A stretch of DNA of 64,000 bases from assembly GCA_001464455.1 (NCBI GenBank), contig LNEI01000027.1, positions 1-64,000 on the forward strand, in the 5' to 3' direction. Positions 7,860 to 16,356 of the stretch are shown here, piece after piece. The number at the start of each line of letters is the position of its first letter. Position 1 is the first letter of the stretch. Below the pieces are notes generated by a model. That model ran no database searches, had not been told where the DNA came from, and was given only the letters and a program-made list of their open reading frames with translations. Made by a program: the position numbers and the translations under genes. This DNA is from Acidobacteria bacterium Ga0077534 (lineage in GTDB: Bacteria > Acidobacteriota > Blastocatellia > Pyrinomonadales > Pyrinomonadaceae).

Positions 7860-8243
7860 ATGAGCTTCACATTGACCGATCTCAGCAGCGAGAACTTTGA
7901 ATTCACCGCGAACGTATGGAACTGGAAAGCCGCTCTCGAGGTGATCAGGAGCCTCGACATTGTCGGCGAGGGCCAATTGCGGCAGATGAACTATAACGCG
8001 ACGGGCGTGAAGATCTCGGTTGAGGATGCACATGAGATCGGGACCCGGATCCAAAAGGAATGGCTGCCAAAGCTCGCGCCGAACAAACGGGTCTTCGGCG
8101 ATCTGAGCATAACAGACGCACCCGACGATATGACCCTGCACCGTGATGGCGACGAGCAATGGAAGAACTACAGCGCGAGTCATGATTGGTTAGCAGAGTT
8201 TGCGGAGTTTTGTTTGAAGTCGAAGGGCTTTCAGATCTTTTAA
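7860..8243 (+). CDS. hypothetical protein
   Basis: 127 residues, soluble, acidic. Trp-rich phrases NVWNWKAALEVIRSLD and QWKNYSASHDWLAEFAEFCLKSKGFQIF look conserved. A central KISVEDAHEIGTRIQKEWLPKL is helical. I do not recognise a family. It starts about 90 bases from the divergent DUF5990 gene and is followed by a strong palindrome. Confidence 0.6.
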   Translation: MSFTLTDLSSENFEFTANVWNWKAALEVIRSLDIVGEGQLRQMNYNATGVKISVEDAHEIGTRIQKEWLPKLAPNKRVFGDLSITDAPDDMTLHRDGDEQWKNYSASHDWLAEFAEFCLKSKGFQIF

Positions 8244-8250
8244 ATGCAGA

Positions 8251-8315
8251 AGCCCGCGCGTGAGCAAGGGCGAAACGTTCAAGTTGCGTGTTTCGCCCTT
8301 GCTTACGCGCGGGCT
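8251..8315. repeat. 26-bp inverted repeat (REP-like palindrome)
   Basis: Arms 8251-8276 and 8290-8315 are reverse complements with one mismatch (AGCCCGCGCGT at the base, AAGGGCGAAAC at the tip), loop 13 nt. It ends 24 bases before the next gene. A related half-site, AGAAGCCCGCACGCAGTAAG, is at about 62051-62070. It may end transcription of the gene at 7860 and could be a target of a RAYT transposase such as the one at the left edge. Confidence 0.65.
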
Positions 8316-8339
8316 TTCGCAACGATCAGTTTCCTATAG

Positions 8340-9968
8340 ATGGAAGTTTTCAACGACATCATCAGTTCCCTCGCCCCTGTCTTCAAAAACATCTGGGTTC
8401 AGATCGCCCTTTTGATCATTTTTGCAACAGGCCACGGTTATGCGGGGGCATGGCTGGCGGTGCGGATGTTGTTTCGACCTCGGCTGCCGGTCAAGCTTTT
8501 TGGCATTACCATTTTCCCTCAGGGAATGATCCCGCGTCATCGCGATCGTTTGGCGAACGCGATCGGCAAAGCGGTTGGTGAGGAGCTTGTTTCGAAAGAC
8601 ACGATCATTCAGCAGCTCACCGGAAACGATTTTCTCCGCCGCAAGATACAGAACGTCGTCGATTCGTACACGAGCGATATTCTTTCGCAGGATTATCCGT
8701 CGCTGATCGAGGCTTTGCCCAAGAATGTTCGTGAGCCGATCCTGGATGCGATCTCGGCATTGCAATTAAAGCTGGCTGAGCATATTCGTTCGGTCTTGAA
8801 GAGCGAGGAATCGCTGGAGACTATCCGTGGTTTTGTCACGCGGCGTGTCGATGACGTGCTCGGAAAACGCGTTTCCGAGGTGGTCGATGACGAGGCGTTT
8901 GCCAAGATCACAGGCTTTCTCGACGAACGGATCCGTACGGCCGTCAGGTCGAAGGGGCTTGAGACGAACGTTCGCGATTTTCTCAGCCGCCGTATCGATG
9001 ATCTGCTCAGCGCCGAAACTCCGCTCGGCAAAATGTTCACGGACGACGCGATCGATTTATTAAAGGAGAAGGCAAACGAGCAGATCGAGCCCGCGATCAG
9101 ACAGATAGCTGACATCGCCGCGGCCGAGAAGACTCGCGACCAGATCAGCTCGCTGATCAAGCGTGAGGTCCACGACTATTACGAGAATCTCTCCTTCTTT
9201 AAAAAGATATTCGTCTCACGCGAAACGCTGATCGGCGAGGTCGACGATCTCGTCAACGACAGCCTGCCGAAACGTATCGAAGAAGCTCTGAGCGGCACGT
9301 TCTTCGTCGAGGAAGCTCGCTCGTTTATCGGAACAAGCATCGACAATGCCCTCGCGAAACCGCTTCCCGTCGTGATCGGTGCGGTCGCTCCGGAACAGCT
9401 CGCTCGGTTCAAGGAGCAAGTGACAAAGGTCGCGCTCAGTCAGCTCCAGAGTGAAGAAACGATCGTCGGCATCTCAAAATATCTTCGTGAAACGCTCGAT
9501 AAACTCCGCCCTCACAGCATCGACGCGATCCTGCAGATCATCCATCCTGAGTCCGAGGAAAAGCTCAAGCGAATGCTCGCCACAGGCCTGCTCGATATCA
9601 TTTCCCGCGAAGAGACCTCAAATATCATCAACGAGATCCTCGCCCGTCAGATCGACAAATTGCTGTCTGAACCGATCGGCAAACTAGGCGACCACATCCC
9701 TGAGGCAAAGCTGCGTGAAGCAAGCACTTCGCTTACCGACGCGATCATCTCTGCCGTCCATGCAAAGCTCCCCGACGCTGTCGCGGAATTTGATGTTGCC
9801 GGAATGGTCCGCGACAAGATCCACAACTATCCTCCGGAGAAACTCGAGTCGCTGGTTATGTCTGTTGCCAAAGAACATCTGCGCACGATCGAGCTGTTTG
9901 GAGCTTTATTCGGGCTGATAATAGGAGTGGTTCAGTCTGCACTGCAATTTTTTGTTTTCGGAAACTAG
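8340..9968 (+). CDS. DUF445 family membrane protein
   Basis: 542 residues. The N-terminal membrane segment (IALLIIFATGHGYAGAWLAV) runs into RMLFRPRLPVKLFGITIFPQGMIP, the hallmark of DUF445. A long, mostly helical, charged middle (~70-510) contains repeated blocks of the type FLSRRIDDLL, DDLVNDSLPKRIEEAL and IIHPESEEKLKRML. A second membrane segment ends the protein (FGALFGLIIGVVQSALQFFVFG). The family is widespread and uncharacterised; topology suggests a membrane-anchored helical protein with both ends in the membrane. It stands alone downstream of the palindrome at 8251-8315. Confidence 0.85.
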   Translation: MEVFNDIISSLAPVFKNIWVQIALLIIFATGHGYAGAWLAVRMLFRPRLPVKLFGITIFPQGMIPRHRDRLANAIGKAVGEELVSKDTIIQQLTGNDFLRRKIQNVVDSYTSDILSQDYPSLIEALPKNVREPILDAISALQLKLAEHIRSVLKSEESLETIRGFVTRRVDDVLGKRVSEVVDDEAFAKITGFLDERIRTAVRSKGLETNVRDFLSRRIDDLLSAETPLGKMFTDDAIDLLKEKANEQIEPAIRQIADIAAAEKTRDQISSLIKREVHDYYENLSFFKKIFVSRETLIGEVDDLVNDSLPKRIEEALSGTFFVEEARSFIGTSIDNALAKPLPVVIGAVAPEQLARFKEQVTKVALSQLQSEETIVGISKYLRETLDKLRPHSIDAILQIIHPESEEKLKRMLATGLLDIISREETSNIINEILARQIDKLLSEPIGKLGDHIPEAKLREASTSLTDAIISAVHAKLPDAVAEFDVAGMVRDKIHNYPPEKLESLVMSVAKEHLRTIELFGALFGLIIGVVQSALQFFVFGN

Positions 9969-10043
9969 GATTCAGGCGAAATCAGAAACCTTTAGCGATT
10001 TTCTTCGTTTGGATTTATGATTAGTAAATCAAAAGGATCAGAT

Positions 10044-10259
10044 ATGCCTCAGATAAATAGAGAGATTCCTGAAAAGTTTATCGTTCGACAGGCAAAATTG
10101 ACGCCAATCCCGCCGCCAGATGAGAGAACGCGTCTCGGACGTACGCTTATGGATCTAGTCGCCGAGATCGACGCATCGGACGATCCGCCAATGAGTGAGG
10201 AAGATCTTGAACGCGAATTACAGATGAGACGTGGTGGATTTGTGTACGATGGCCGTTAA
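10044..10259 (+). CDS. probable antitoxin of a PIN-domain toxin-antitoxin pair
   Basis: 71 residues from the ATG at 10044, chosen because AAAAGGA (10031-10036) is seven bases upstream; an earlier ATG at 10017 lacks such a site. The sequence is short and charged, ending LERELQMRRGGFVYDGR. No classical DNA-binding fold is obvious. Its role is inferred from the overlap with the PIN gene (the toxin ATG at 10249 lies inside its last codons) and from its size. Confidence 0.6.
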   Translation: MPQINREIPEKFIVRQAKLTPIPPPDERTRLGRTLMDLVAEIDASDDPPMSEEDLERELQMRRGGFVYDGR

Positions 10260-10668
10260 TGAGTTTCGATTTATCGATGCGTCAGTGTTGTTGACAGCCA
10301 TTAGAAAGCCGACGACCGAAACGTTGGCCCGCCGAATGCGCGCTCATCAGATTCTTAACGATCGTAATTTTAAGTTTGTAGCCAGCGAATTCCTGAAATT
10401 GGAGATCATTCCGGTTGCAGCGTTCTTTTCGAAGAAGATGGAGCTTAGATTCTTCACCGAATTTTTCGATACGGTCGTCCATTGGGTTCCGCCCGAAATT
10501 TTAGTATCTCCGGCGCTCGATCTCGCGTCGCAATTTGGGCTGGGGGCTATGGATGCTCTTCATTTGTGCGCAGCAAAACACTTCGATGCTGAATTTGTTT
10601 CGGCAGAAAAACCTACCAAACCCATCTATCGCGCTTACTCAAATGCCGTATCGATTTACGGAAACTAA
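10249..10668 (+). CDS. PIN-domain protein, probable ribonuclease toxin (VapC-like)
   Basis: 139 residues from the ATG at 10249, overlapping the upstream stop codon. PIN-domain acidic residues are visible: D10 in FIDASVLL, a Glu in ASEFLKLEI, and D in GAMDALHLCAA, with a final VSAEKP in the place where an Asp or Asn is usual. PIN toxins cleave RNA (for VapC, often tRNA) with Mg or Mn held by these acids. The preceding overlapping small gene is the likely antitoxin. Only six bases separate it from the kinase-ABC fusion gene, so the two could be co-transcribed. Confidence 0.72.
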   Translation: MAVNEFRFIDASVLLTAIRKPTTETLARRMRAHQILNDRNFKFVASEFLKLEIIPVAAFFSKKMELRFFTEFFDTVVHWVPPEILVSPALDLASQFGLGAMDALHLCAAKHFDAEFVSAEKPTKPIYRAYSNAVSIYGN

Positions 10669-10674
10669 AGTTTA

Positions 10675-12666
10675 ATGACCCAGAAAGACTACAACGACGC
10701 GATCTCTAAGATCGCACAACGGGAATTCGGAGCCGCACCAAGCAGCGTCACGCGGATGACGTCCGGTATTTGCAACGATGTTTATGTAGTTTCGGTCGGT
10801 GAACGCGAATACATCTTTCGGCTCAAGGAAGAGCCTCGATACTTGCTGGGCTCGCAAAACCACATTCCGCTTTTCCGTTCAAAAGGGATCCGGGTGCCGG
10901 AAATACTCGCTTCGGATTATTCGAAGTCGTGGCTGCCCGTGGCGTTTCAGATACAAAGCAAACTGCCCGGAACCGACATTGGTGAGATAATAAATACCTT
11001 GAGTGATGAAGAGCTGACCGCTATCGGGGGCGAGGTAGCGAATGTTTTTCGTCAGCTAGCTTCGGTTCCGAACAACGGCAAATTCGGCGTACTTTGGGGT
11101 GACGACCGCGATCTGGTCGATTCGTGGTCGGCCGAGGTCGAGCGCGTCGTCCGCGTCGTAAAAGGATGGGGAACGAAGACGGGCGTGCTTGATAGGCAGT
11201 TATCGGAAGTGTTTGACCGAGTCCTTACCGAATATAGACCGTATTTCGACCGTATCAAACCATATACCTATTACGGCGATATCGCGGGGAAGAACGTTAT
11301 GGTCCACGAAGGCCGCTTTTCAGGCCTGGTCGATCTGGACGCTCTCGCTCAGGGAGATCCGCTCGAGGCGATCGGGCGGATAAAGGCCAGCTGGTTTGGT
11401 ACTCATTACGGCAAAGTCTACTCGAACGCGGTCATGGATGCACTCGGGCTGCCAGAACCGCAGCGACGCATCGTAACGATGTATGCTTTGCTTAATCGTG
11501 CCTTCTGGACGCTAGAGAACGGCGTCCAATTCAATAAGAACACTGGTGCCACAGTCGATCGAGAACGCGAAGCAAAAGACAAGCTCGCCGTAGCAGGCCT
11601 TTTTACGGAACTCTACGGCGAATCGCTCACGCCAGTGAAGGCGGAAGATCATAAACCGGAGTCTGTTAAGGAAGTTGAGCGGCCGCCGGTCGTCGCAGAA
11701 AGTGAACCTTTGGGATCGCAGCCTATATTGGAACCACCGTTAGAAAGGCCAAAACCAGCTCGGCGACGAAAGCCGGTAGAACCAGTTGTCGAAGCTCCGA
11801 CTGAGCCAGCCCCCGAACCTGAAACCTCGGCTGAGCGTCCGGATATTCTCATCGAGCAACCTACACCCGCTGCTCAGCCAGCTAATAACACCTCGTTTCC
11901 TGCGTCTTATCCGGATCCTTCACCAGCCCCGATAGCAGAGATTCGCCAGCGGCCGGACCTTTCTCACGCACGCCCGATGCTCGAGGCAAGCGGGCTGTCA
12001 AAAACCTACGTTAGCGATGGCATCGGGTTCAATGCCCTGACGAATGTCGATCTTAAGATACAGAAAGGTGATTGTGTCGCAATCGTCGGCAAATCGGGCA
12101 GCGGCAAATCGACCTTGATGCATTTGCTCGCCTGTCTGGATGGCGCAACAGAAGGTTATGTGTACGTCGATGGCGATGATACGTCGACGATGTCCGAACC
12201 GGAAAAGAATCAGTTGCGTAACGAAAAGTTCGGTTTTGTTTTTCAACAGTTTTTCCTCAACGGGCGTGACACGGTTTTCGAGAATGTCGTCCTGCCGCTT
12301 CGCATCCGCGGAGCTTCGGACTACGAAATGACGACCGAGGCGGAAGAGGCACTAGCGGCGGTCGGGTTAACCGACAAAACAGACAAGAAAGCGAAAGACC
12401 TATCGGGCGGTGAGAAACAGAGGGTCTGTATCGCCCGTGCGTTGGTCGGCAAGCCGCAGGTGATCTTCGCCGACGAGCCCACGGGCAACCTCGACTCGAA
12501 TACGGGCGGGGCGATCGAGAAAATGCTTTTCGACCTGAACCGCGATAAGGGCATTACTCTCGTCATCGTCACCCACGATGGTGACCTCGCCAGGCGGTGC
12601 GAGCGAATTATCGAGATGAAAGACGGCCGAATAGTCGGCGAGCGACCCGGGGAGGATCTTGCATAA
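10675..12666 (+). CDS. APH-like kinase fused to an ABC transporter ATPase (MacB/LolD type)
   Basis: 663 residues in three parts. Residues ~1-310 are an aminoglycoside/choline-kinase-like domain: a lysine at 51 in FRLKEE, the catalytic loop YGDIAGKN (200-207) with Asp and Asn kept but the usual His replaced by Tyr, and the metal-binding GLVDLDAL (217-224). Residues ~320-430 are a Pro/Glu-rich linker. Residues ~435-663 are an ABC ATPase with Walker A GKSGSGKST (472-480), signature LSGGEKQR (576-583), Walker B VIFADEPT (596-603) and switch histidine VTHDG. No internal ATG with a ribosome-binding site is seen at the junction, so this reads as a true fusion. The stop overlaps the permease ATG (TAATG). 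The kinase substrate is unknown; it could sense or modify a cargo of the transporter. Confidence 0.85.
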   Translation: MTQKDYNDAISKIAQREFGAAPSSVTRMTSGICNDVYVVSVGEREYIFRLKEEPRYLLGSQNHIPLFRSKGIRVPEILASDYSKSWLPVAFQIQSKLPGTDIGEIINTLSDEELTAIGGEVANVFRQLASVPNNGKFGVLWGDDRDLVDSWSAEVERVVRVVKGWGTKTGVLDRQLSEVFDRVLTEYRPYFDRIKPYTYYGDIAGKNVMVHEGRFSGLVDLDALAQGDPLEAIGRIKASWFGTHYGKVYSNAVMDALGLPEPQRRIVTMYALLNRAFWTLENGVQFNKNTGATVDREREAKDKLAVAGLFTELYGESLTPVKAEDHKPESVKEVERPPVVAESEPLGSQPILEPPLERPKPARRRKPVEPVVEAPTEPAPEPETSAERPDILIEQPTPAAQPANNTSFPASYPDPSPAPIAEIRQRPDLSHARPMLEASGLSKTYVSDGIGFNALTNVDLKIQKGDCVAIVGKSGSGKSTLMHLLACLDGATEGYVYVDGDDTSTMSEPEKNQLRNEKFGFVFQQFFLNGRDTVFENVVLPLRIRGASDYEMTTEAEEALAAVGLTDKTDKKAKDLSGGEKQRVCIARALVGKPQVIFADEPTGNLDSNTGGAIEKMLFDLNRDKGITLVIVTHDGDLARRCERIIEMKDGRIVGERPGEDLA

Positions 12667-13946
12667 TGAAATTCTTAGACCTTCTTAAGATCGCCAACGG
12701 CAACCTCTTTCGCAACAAACTGCGGACGTTTCTAACCGTCGCCGCGATATTCATCGGCTCGTTCACGCTGACGATGACCAACGGCATCGGTGATGGACTT
12801 CGCAGCTACGTCGAAACACAGGTCAAAAATATCGAGGGCGATGCCGTTCTCTTTGTTCAACGCAAGATCGAGCAACCCGAGGACGCTCCACGGCGTAATG
12901 CTCCGCGAGAATACAAGGACGAAACGGTTACGCTTCCAAATGCCGAGATAGATCCATCATCATGGCTCGTGACCCTTGAACAAATAGAAGCTGCTGCCCG
13001 AGATATTTCCGGTATCAAGTCGATAACACCGGCCTATTCCGTCGACGCCGACTATATCACGCTAGATGGTGTTAAAAAGTACGAGGCCGCTCTTGCAATG
13101 ATGTCGCAGGGCCTTCGGCAAAAGACTGAAGTAGGACAGACGATCAGTGGCGACAGCCAGATCGTCATTCCTCTCGGCCTCGCCCGCGAGCTGGATAAGG
13201 AAAACATCGCAAATCTCATCGGAAAATACGCGACCATCGGATACAAGGCGTTTGATAATACACCGCGGACCTTAAATCTGCGAATAGTTGGCGTCGCGAC
13301 AAAAGGCTTTATGACGCTCGAGAGCTCATTCGTTGATTCTCGGACCGCGTCGATGATCTACGGTGACCAGAGCGACCCGAGCAAAGCGGGAAAGTTTGGA
13401 CGATTTACGGTTCAGCTAACCTCGAACGACACGGCGATCATCGAAACGGTCAAGAATAAGTTCGTGGAAAAGGGGTTCGAGGCTTCGACGATAGCCGATC
13501 AGCAGAAGCGGACGTATGATGCGATCGGCATATTCAAAGTGGGCATGGGCCTCGTCGCATTTATCGCACTGCTCGCAGCGTCCTTCGGCATCATCAATAC
13601 GCTGGTCATCGCCGTTCTCGAACGCACGAAAGAGATCGGGCTGCAAAAGGCTCTCGGCATGGGCCGCGGGAAGATATTTGCGATATTCTCGCTCGAATCC
13701 GTTCTCATCGGTTTCTGGGGAGCTGTTCTCGGAACGGTCGCCGGTATCGTCGTAGGTTTGATCGCAAATCAGGTGCTGTTCAGTCTCTACGCCGAATCGT
13801 TTGAGGGGTATTCGCTGTTCGTCTTCACCATCCCATCGATCCTGATGGTTATGCTGCTAGTTTGCACGATCGCCTTTCTCGCGGGCGTCCTTCCCGCGAT
13901 CAGAGCAAGCCGGTTAAACCCGATCGAGTCGTTGCGGTATGAGTAG
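12666..13946 (+). CDS. MacB/FtsX-type ABC transporter permease
   Basis: 426 residues from the ATG at 12666, overlapping the stop of the kinase-ATPase gene, which implies coupled synthesis of the two subunits. Topology is typical: one N-terminal membrane segment (FLTVAAIFIGSFTLTMTNG), a large extracytoplasmic domain (~40-290), and three C-terminal segments (MGLVAFIALLAASFGIINTLVI; GFWGAVLGTVAGIVVGLI; SILMVMLLVCTIAFLAGVLPAI). ERTKEIGLQKALGMGRGKIF and ASRLNPIESLRYE are family signatures. Such permeases move substrates across or out of the inner membrane by mechanotransmission, often lipoproteins, peptides or macrolides. No MacA-like adaptor or outer-membrane channel gene is next to it. Confidence 0.88.
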   Translation: MKFLDLLKIANGNLFRNKLRTFLTVAAIFIGSFTLTMTNGIGDGLRSYVETQVKNIEGDAVLFVQRKIEQPEDAPRRNAPREYKDETVTLPNAEIDPSSWLVTLEQIEAAARDISGIKSITPAYSVDADYITLDGVKKYEAALAMMSQGLRQKTEVGQTISGDSQIVIPLGLARELDKENIANLIGKYATIGYKAFDNTPRTLNLRIVGVATKGFMTLESSFVDSRTASMIYGDQSDPSKAGKFGRFTVQLTSNDTAIIETVKNKFVEKGFEASTIADQQKRTYDAIGIFKVGMGLVAFIALLAASFGIINTLVIAVLERTKEIGLQKALGMGRGKIFAIFSLESVLIGFWGAVLGTVAGIVVGLIANQVLFSLYAESFEGYSLFVFTIPSILMVMLLVCTIAFLAGVLPAIRASRLNPIESLRYE

Positions 13947-14012
13947 TCGCAGCTCCGCGAAATAGACGCATCAGCATTTCTGCGTTAATGTACAAAGAAA
14001 TGTGAGGTGAAT

Positions 14013-14639
14013 ATGAAGCGATTTTTTCTGTCTGCATTGATCGTCCTCGTCGCGGCGTTGTCTTTTAGTGCCCAGGCCTCTCCTGATGCCGGCGAATTGA
14101 CCCGCCTGCTCAACGAATTTCTCGCCGGTGCGGGCAAGAATGACGCCGTGATCCACGACCGGTTTTGGGCCGACGACCTTATCTACACTCGTTCAGCCGG
14201 GGCACGGATCGACAAGGCTGAGCTGATGCGAGGCGTACGCTCGGCTCCCGCACCGAAAGCCGGTGATCCTGAGACCGTCTACACCGCTGAAGATATCAAG
14301 ATACAACAGTATGGGAACGCCGCAGTCGTCGCCTTTCGCCTCGTAAGCACGTCGACCAGGGCAGATGGAACCAAATCCATCGGCAATAACCTGAACACCG
14401 GCACATTCATCAAACGTGGCGGCAGATGGCAGGTCGTTGCGTGGCAATCGACGACAGTACCAAAGCCGCCTGAACCAAGGCCAACGTCCGAAACCAAGGT
14501 CGACCCAGCAAAAGCCTCCTTCAGCACGGACACTAAAAGCCCTTCCGCCAAAACTTACTTGAAAGGGCCGCGGGGTGGATGCTATTACCTGAATGCAGGC
14601 GGAAACAAAGTTTACGTCGATAAAACGCTTTGTAGTTAG
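14013..14639 (+). CDS. secreted DUF4440/SnoaL-like protein with C-terminal PBCV basic-adaptor-like tail
   Basis: 208 residues; GAGGTG just before the ATG at 14013 supports this start. A signal peptide (RFFLSALIVLVAALSFSAQA) is followed by an NTF2-like domain (~25-150) with LTRLLNEFLAGAG, HDRFWADDLIYTRSAGARI and GTFIKRGGRWQVVAWQSTTV, typical of DUF4440. A Pro/Lys-rich linker then leads to GPRGGCYYLNAGGNKVYVDK, which matches the short PBCV-specific basic adaptor domain known from chlorella viruses and some bacteria. Both cysteines of that tail are kept. The role is unknown; the fold is used both for enzymes and for ligand binding. Confidence 0.72.
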   Translation: MKRFFLSALIVLVAALSFSAQASPDAGELTRLLNEFLAGAGKNDAVIHDRFWADDLIYTRSAGARIDKAELMRGVRSAPAPKAGDPETVYTAEDIKIQQYGNAAVVAFRLVSTSTRADGTKSIGNNLNTGTFIKRGGRWQVVAWQSTTVPKPPEPRPTSETKVDPAKASFSTDTKSPSAKTYLKGPRGGCYYLNAGGNKVYVDKTLCS

Positions 14640-14839
14640 GTACCGCAATTTTTTCTGCAAGTTCTAATTATCACTTCGTTCTAACGGGCGCAGTGTTGGA
14701 TATCGAATGGCAAACCGTCTCGTCTAAAAGGTCGGTTTGCGGAAAGACGTTCGACTTTCATCCGGCTGCCAATTGACGCCCGCGAACGGCCCGTTCGCTC
14801 AATTTCTAACGATTCACGTAATCGTAAAGGAGAAAAACA

Positions 14840-15103
14840 ATGAGAAAACTAATGTTAACCACCGCCCTTGCGACTGCAACGGCGATATTCGCCGCATGCG
14901 AGAATAAGCCCGAAACGCCCAACAAACCGGCAGCTACACCGACACCTGTATCGAGCCCGGTCCCGGTAGCGTCGCCTGCGGCCTCGCCTGTGACTTCACC
15001 GACCGGAACACCGGCTAAACCCGATGCATCACCGGTCAAAAAGCTCGACAACACAAATATGAAGAAGGATCCGGCGCCAGTGGCGAATTCGTCTCCAAAG
15101 TAG
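14840..15103 (+). CDS. small Pro/Ala/Ser/Thr-rich lipoprotein
   Basis: 87 residues; AAAGGAG a few bases before the ATG. The N-terminus ends in FAAC at residues 17-20, an acceptable lipobox, so the protein is probably lipid-anchored at Cys20. The rest is low-complexity (TPTPVSSPVPVASPAASP and on) and likely disordered. Such short proteins often act as spacers or are cell-envelope components of unknown role. A terminator follows at 15131-15162. Confidence 0.65.
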   Translation: MRKLMLTTALATATAIFAACENKPETPNKPAATPTPVSSPVPVASPAASPVTSPTGTPAKPDASPVKKLDNTNMKKDPAPVANSSPK

Positions 15104-15130
15104 CAGAAAGCCATCCATGACGGTTAGAAG

Positions 15131-15162
15131 AGCAGGCTCGACAGCGGGCCTGCTATTTTTTT
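15131..15162 (+). terminator. rho-independent terminator
   Basis: AGCAGGC (15131-15137) pairs with GCCTGCT (15148-15154), followed by A and a run of seven T (15156-15162). It ends the lipoprotein transcript. Confidence 0.85.
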
Positions 15163-15227
15163 CCGAACTTTTGTCTCGCCGCGCTCGTTTGCCTTTCTGA
15201 CTAACTCGTCATCATTTGGAGGGAATT

Positions 15228-15929
15228 ATGAAAAAGATCGGATTATTATTTTTTGCGGCCGCGCTGGTCATCGGTGTCGTGGTGGCGAATATCTTTTCGT
15301 TTGGGACCCCGTCGAAAGGGCTTTTCTCATTTTCGTTTAATTTTAAGGGCGTAAAGGGTTCAGGCCAGGCTGGATCGGAGGCTCGCACCGTCACCGACTT
15401 TAAGGGCATCGATGTCGGCGGTGTTTTCAAAGTCGAAGTAACATCGCAGGCCGATTACGCCGTCGAGATCGAGGGCGACGACAATTTGCTTCAGTACGTC
15501 ACGACCGAAGTTCGCGGCGGCACGCTGCACATTAAGACCAGCCGTAAGATCAAACCGACGTCGCCGATCCGCATCCGTGTATCAGCTCCTGCTATCGACA
15601 ATCTCGATGTATCGGGAGCGGCCGAGGTAACTGTCAACAACGTTAAGAGCGAAAAACTTACGGTCGATTCATCCGGAGCTTCGAAGATCTACATCAACGG
15701 AGAGGCGGGAAAGCTGAACGCCGATGTCAGCGGTGCGACGAAGATCGACGCTGAACGATTGACCGTAGCTGACGCGAATATCGACGCAAGCGGTGCGAGC
15801 ACTGTTACGGTTAACGTAACTGGAACGCTCAACGGCGACGCTTCCGGCGCGAGTAAGATCCTCTACACCGGCACACCGACATCGGTCAAAAAGAACGCGA
15901 GCGGGGCCGGAAAGATAGCTGAGAAATAG
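15228..15929 (+). CDS. DUF2807 (head GIN domain) secreted protein
   Basis: 233 residues from the ATG at 15228, with GGAGGG at 15218-15223. The N-terminus is a signal peptide or anchor (IGLLFFAAALVIGVVVANIF). The rest is a right-handed beta-helix-like DUF2807 domain: DFKGIDVGGVFKVEVTSQAD, then repeated turns containing SGA (DVSGAAEV, DSSGASKI, DVSGATKI, DASGASTV, DASGASKI, NASGAGKI), about one per 20 residues. The family is common in Bacteroidetes and Acidobacteria as a putative adhesin; no enzyme activity is known. It converges with the NuiA-like gene, with one base between the two stops. Confidence 0.82.
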   Translation: MKKIGLLFFAAALVIGVVVANIFSFGTPSKGLFSFSFNFKGVKGSGQAGSEARTVTDFKGIDVGGVFKVEVTSQADYAVEIEGDDNLLQYVTTEVRGGTLHIKTSRKIKPTSPIRIRVSAPAIDNLDVSGAAEVTVNNVKSEKLTVDSSGASKIYINGEAGKLNADVSGATKIDAERLTVADANIDASGASTVTVNVTGTLNGDASGASKILYTGTPTSVKKNASGAGKIAEK

Positions 15930-15930
15930 T

Positions 15931-16356
15931 CTAGGTCTCGATCGACCGGGTTTCGAGTCCGATAAGCTGTCCGTCCGCCCCACGGCCGACAATTACTATC
16001 TTGATCTTGACCCGGCCTATTCGAAACACCTTTAGGTCAGTAAGCGATTCCTCGATCAGCTTTTGCAGGTCGAGGAATTTTTTCGCTCGTGCGATCTCTC
16101 GTTCACCAAACCAATCCCTTTTCCGCGTCAAACGCTCGAAGAATTTCTTGAACTCAACTTCGGATACTTCTTCTTCCTTTTCCATCTCTGCCAAAATCTT
16201 TTTCTCATCCGAAGACTCAAAAATAGTGAACGGAGCGTCTATTTCGCTGATGTAGATCAAACCCTCGGTGGCCGCTTTCAATCTCTCGGACACTGAGAGA
16301 GCGTTTTTGTCTCCTGATGCGAATTTTTTTTCATTTTTTTCGCCATTTTTTTTCAT
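15931..16356 (-). CDS. nuclease A inhibitor (NuiA)-like protein
   Basis: 141 residues with a very basic N-terminal tail (MKKNGEKNEKKFASGDKN). The body matches the NuiA family as I know it: LKAATEGLIYISEIDAPF, KKFFERLTRKRDWFGE, and LTDLKVFRIGRVKIKIVIVG ending in LETRSIET. NuiA from Anabaena binds the active site of the non-specific nuclease NucA. No NucA-like gene is nearby, so its partner is unknown. The sequence has many lysines and glutamates in a helical middle. It is transcribed away from dnaA, and its upstream region is shared with the dnaA promoter. Confidence 0.75.
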   Translation of the reverse strand: MKKNGEKNEKKFASGDKNALSVSERLKAATEGLIYISEIDAPFTIFESSDEKKILAEMEKEEEVSEVEFKKFFERLTRKRDWFGEREIARAKKFLDLQKLIEESLTDLKVFRIGRVKIKIVIVGRGADGQLIGLETRSIET

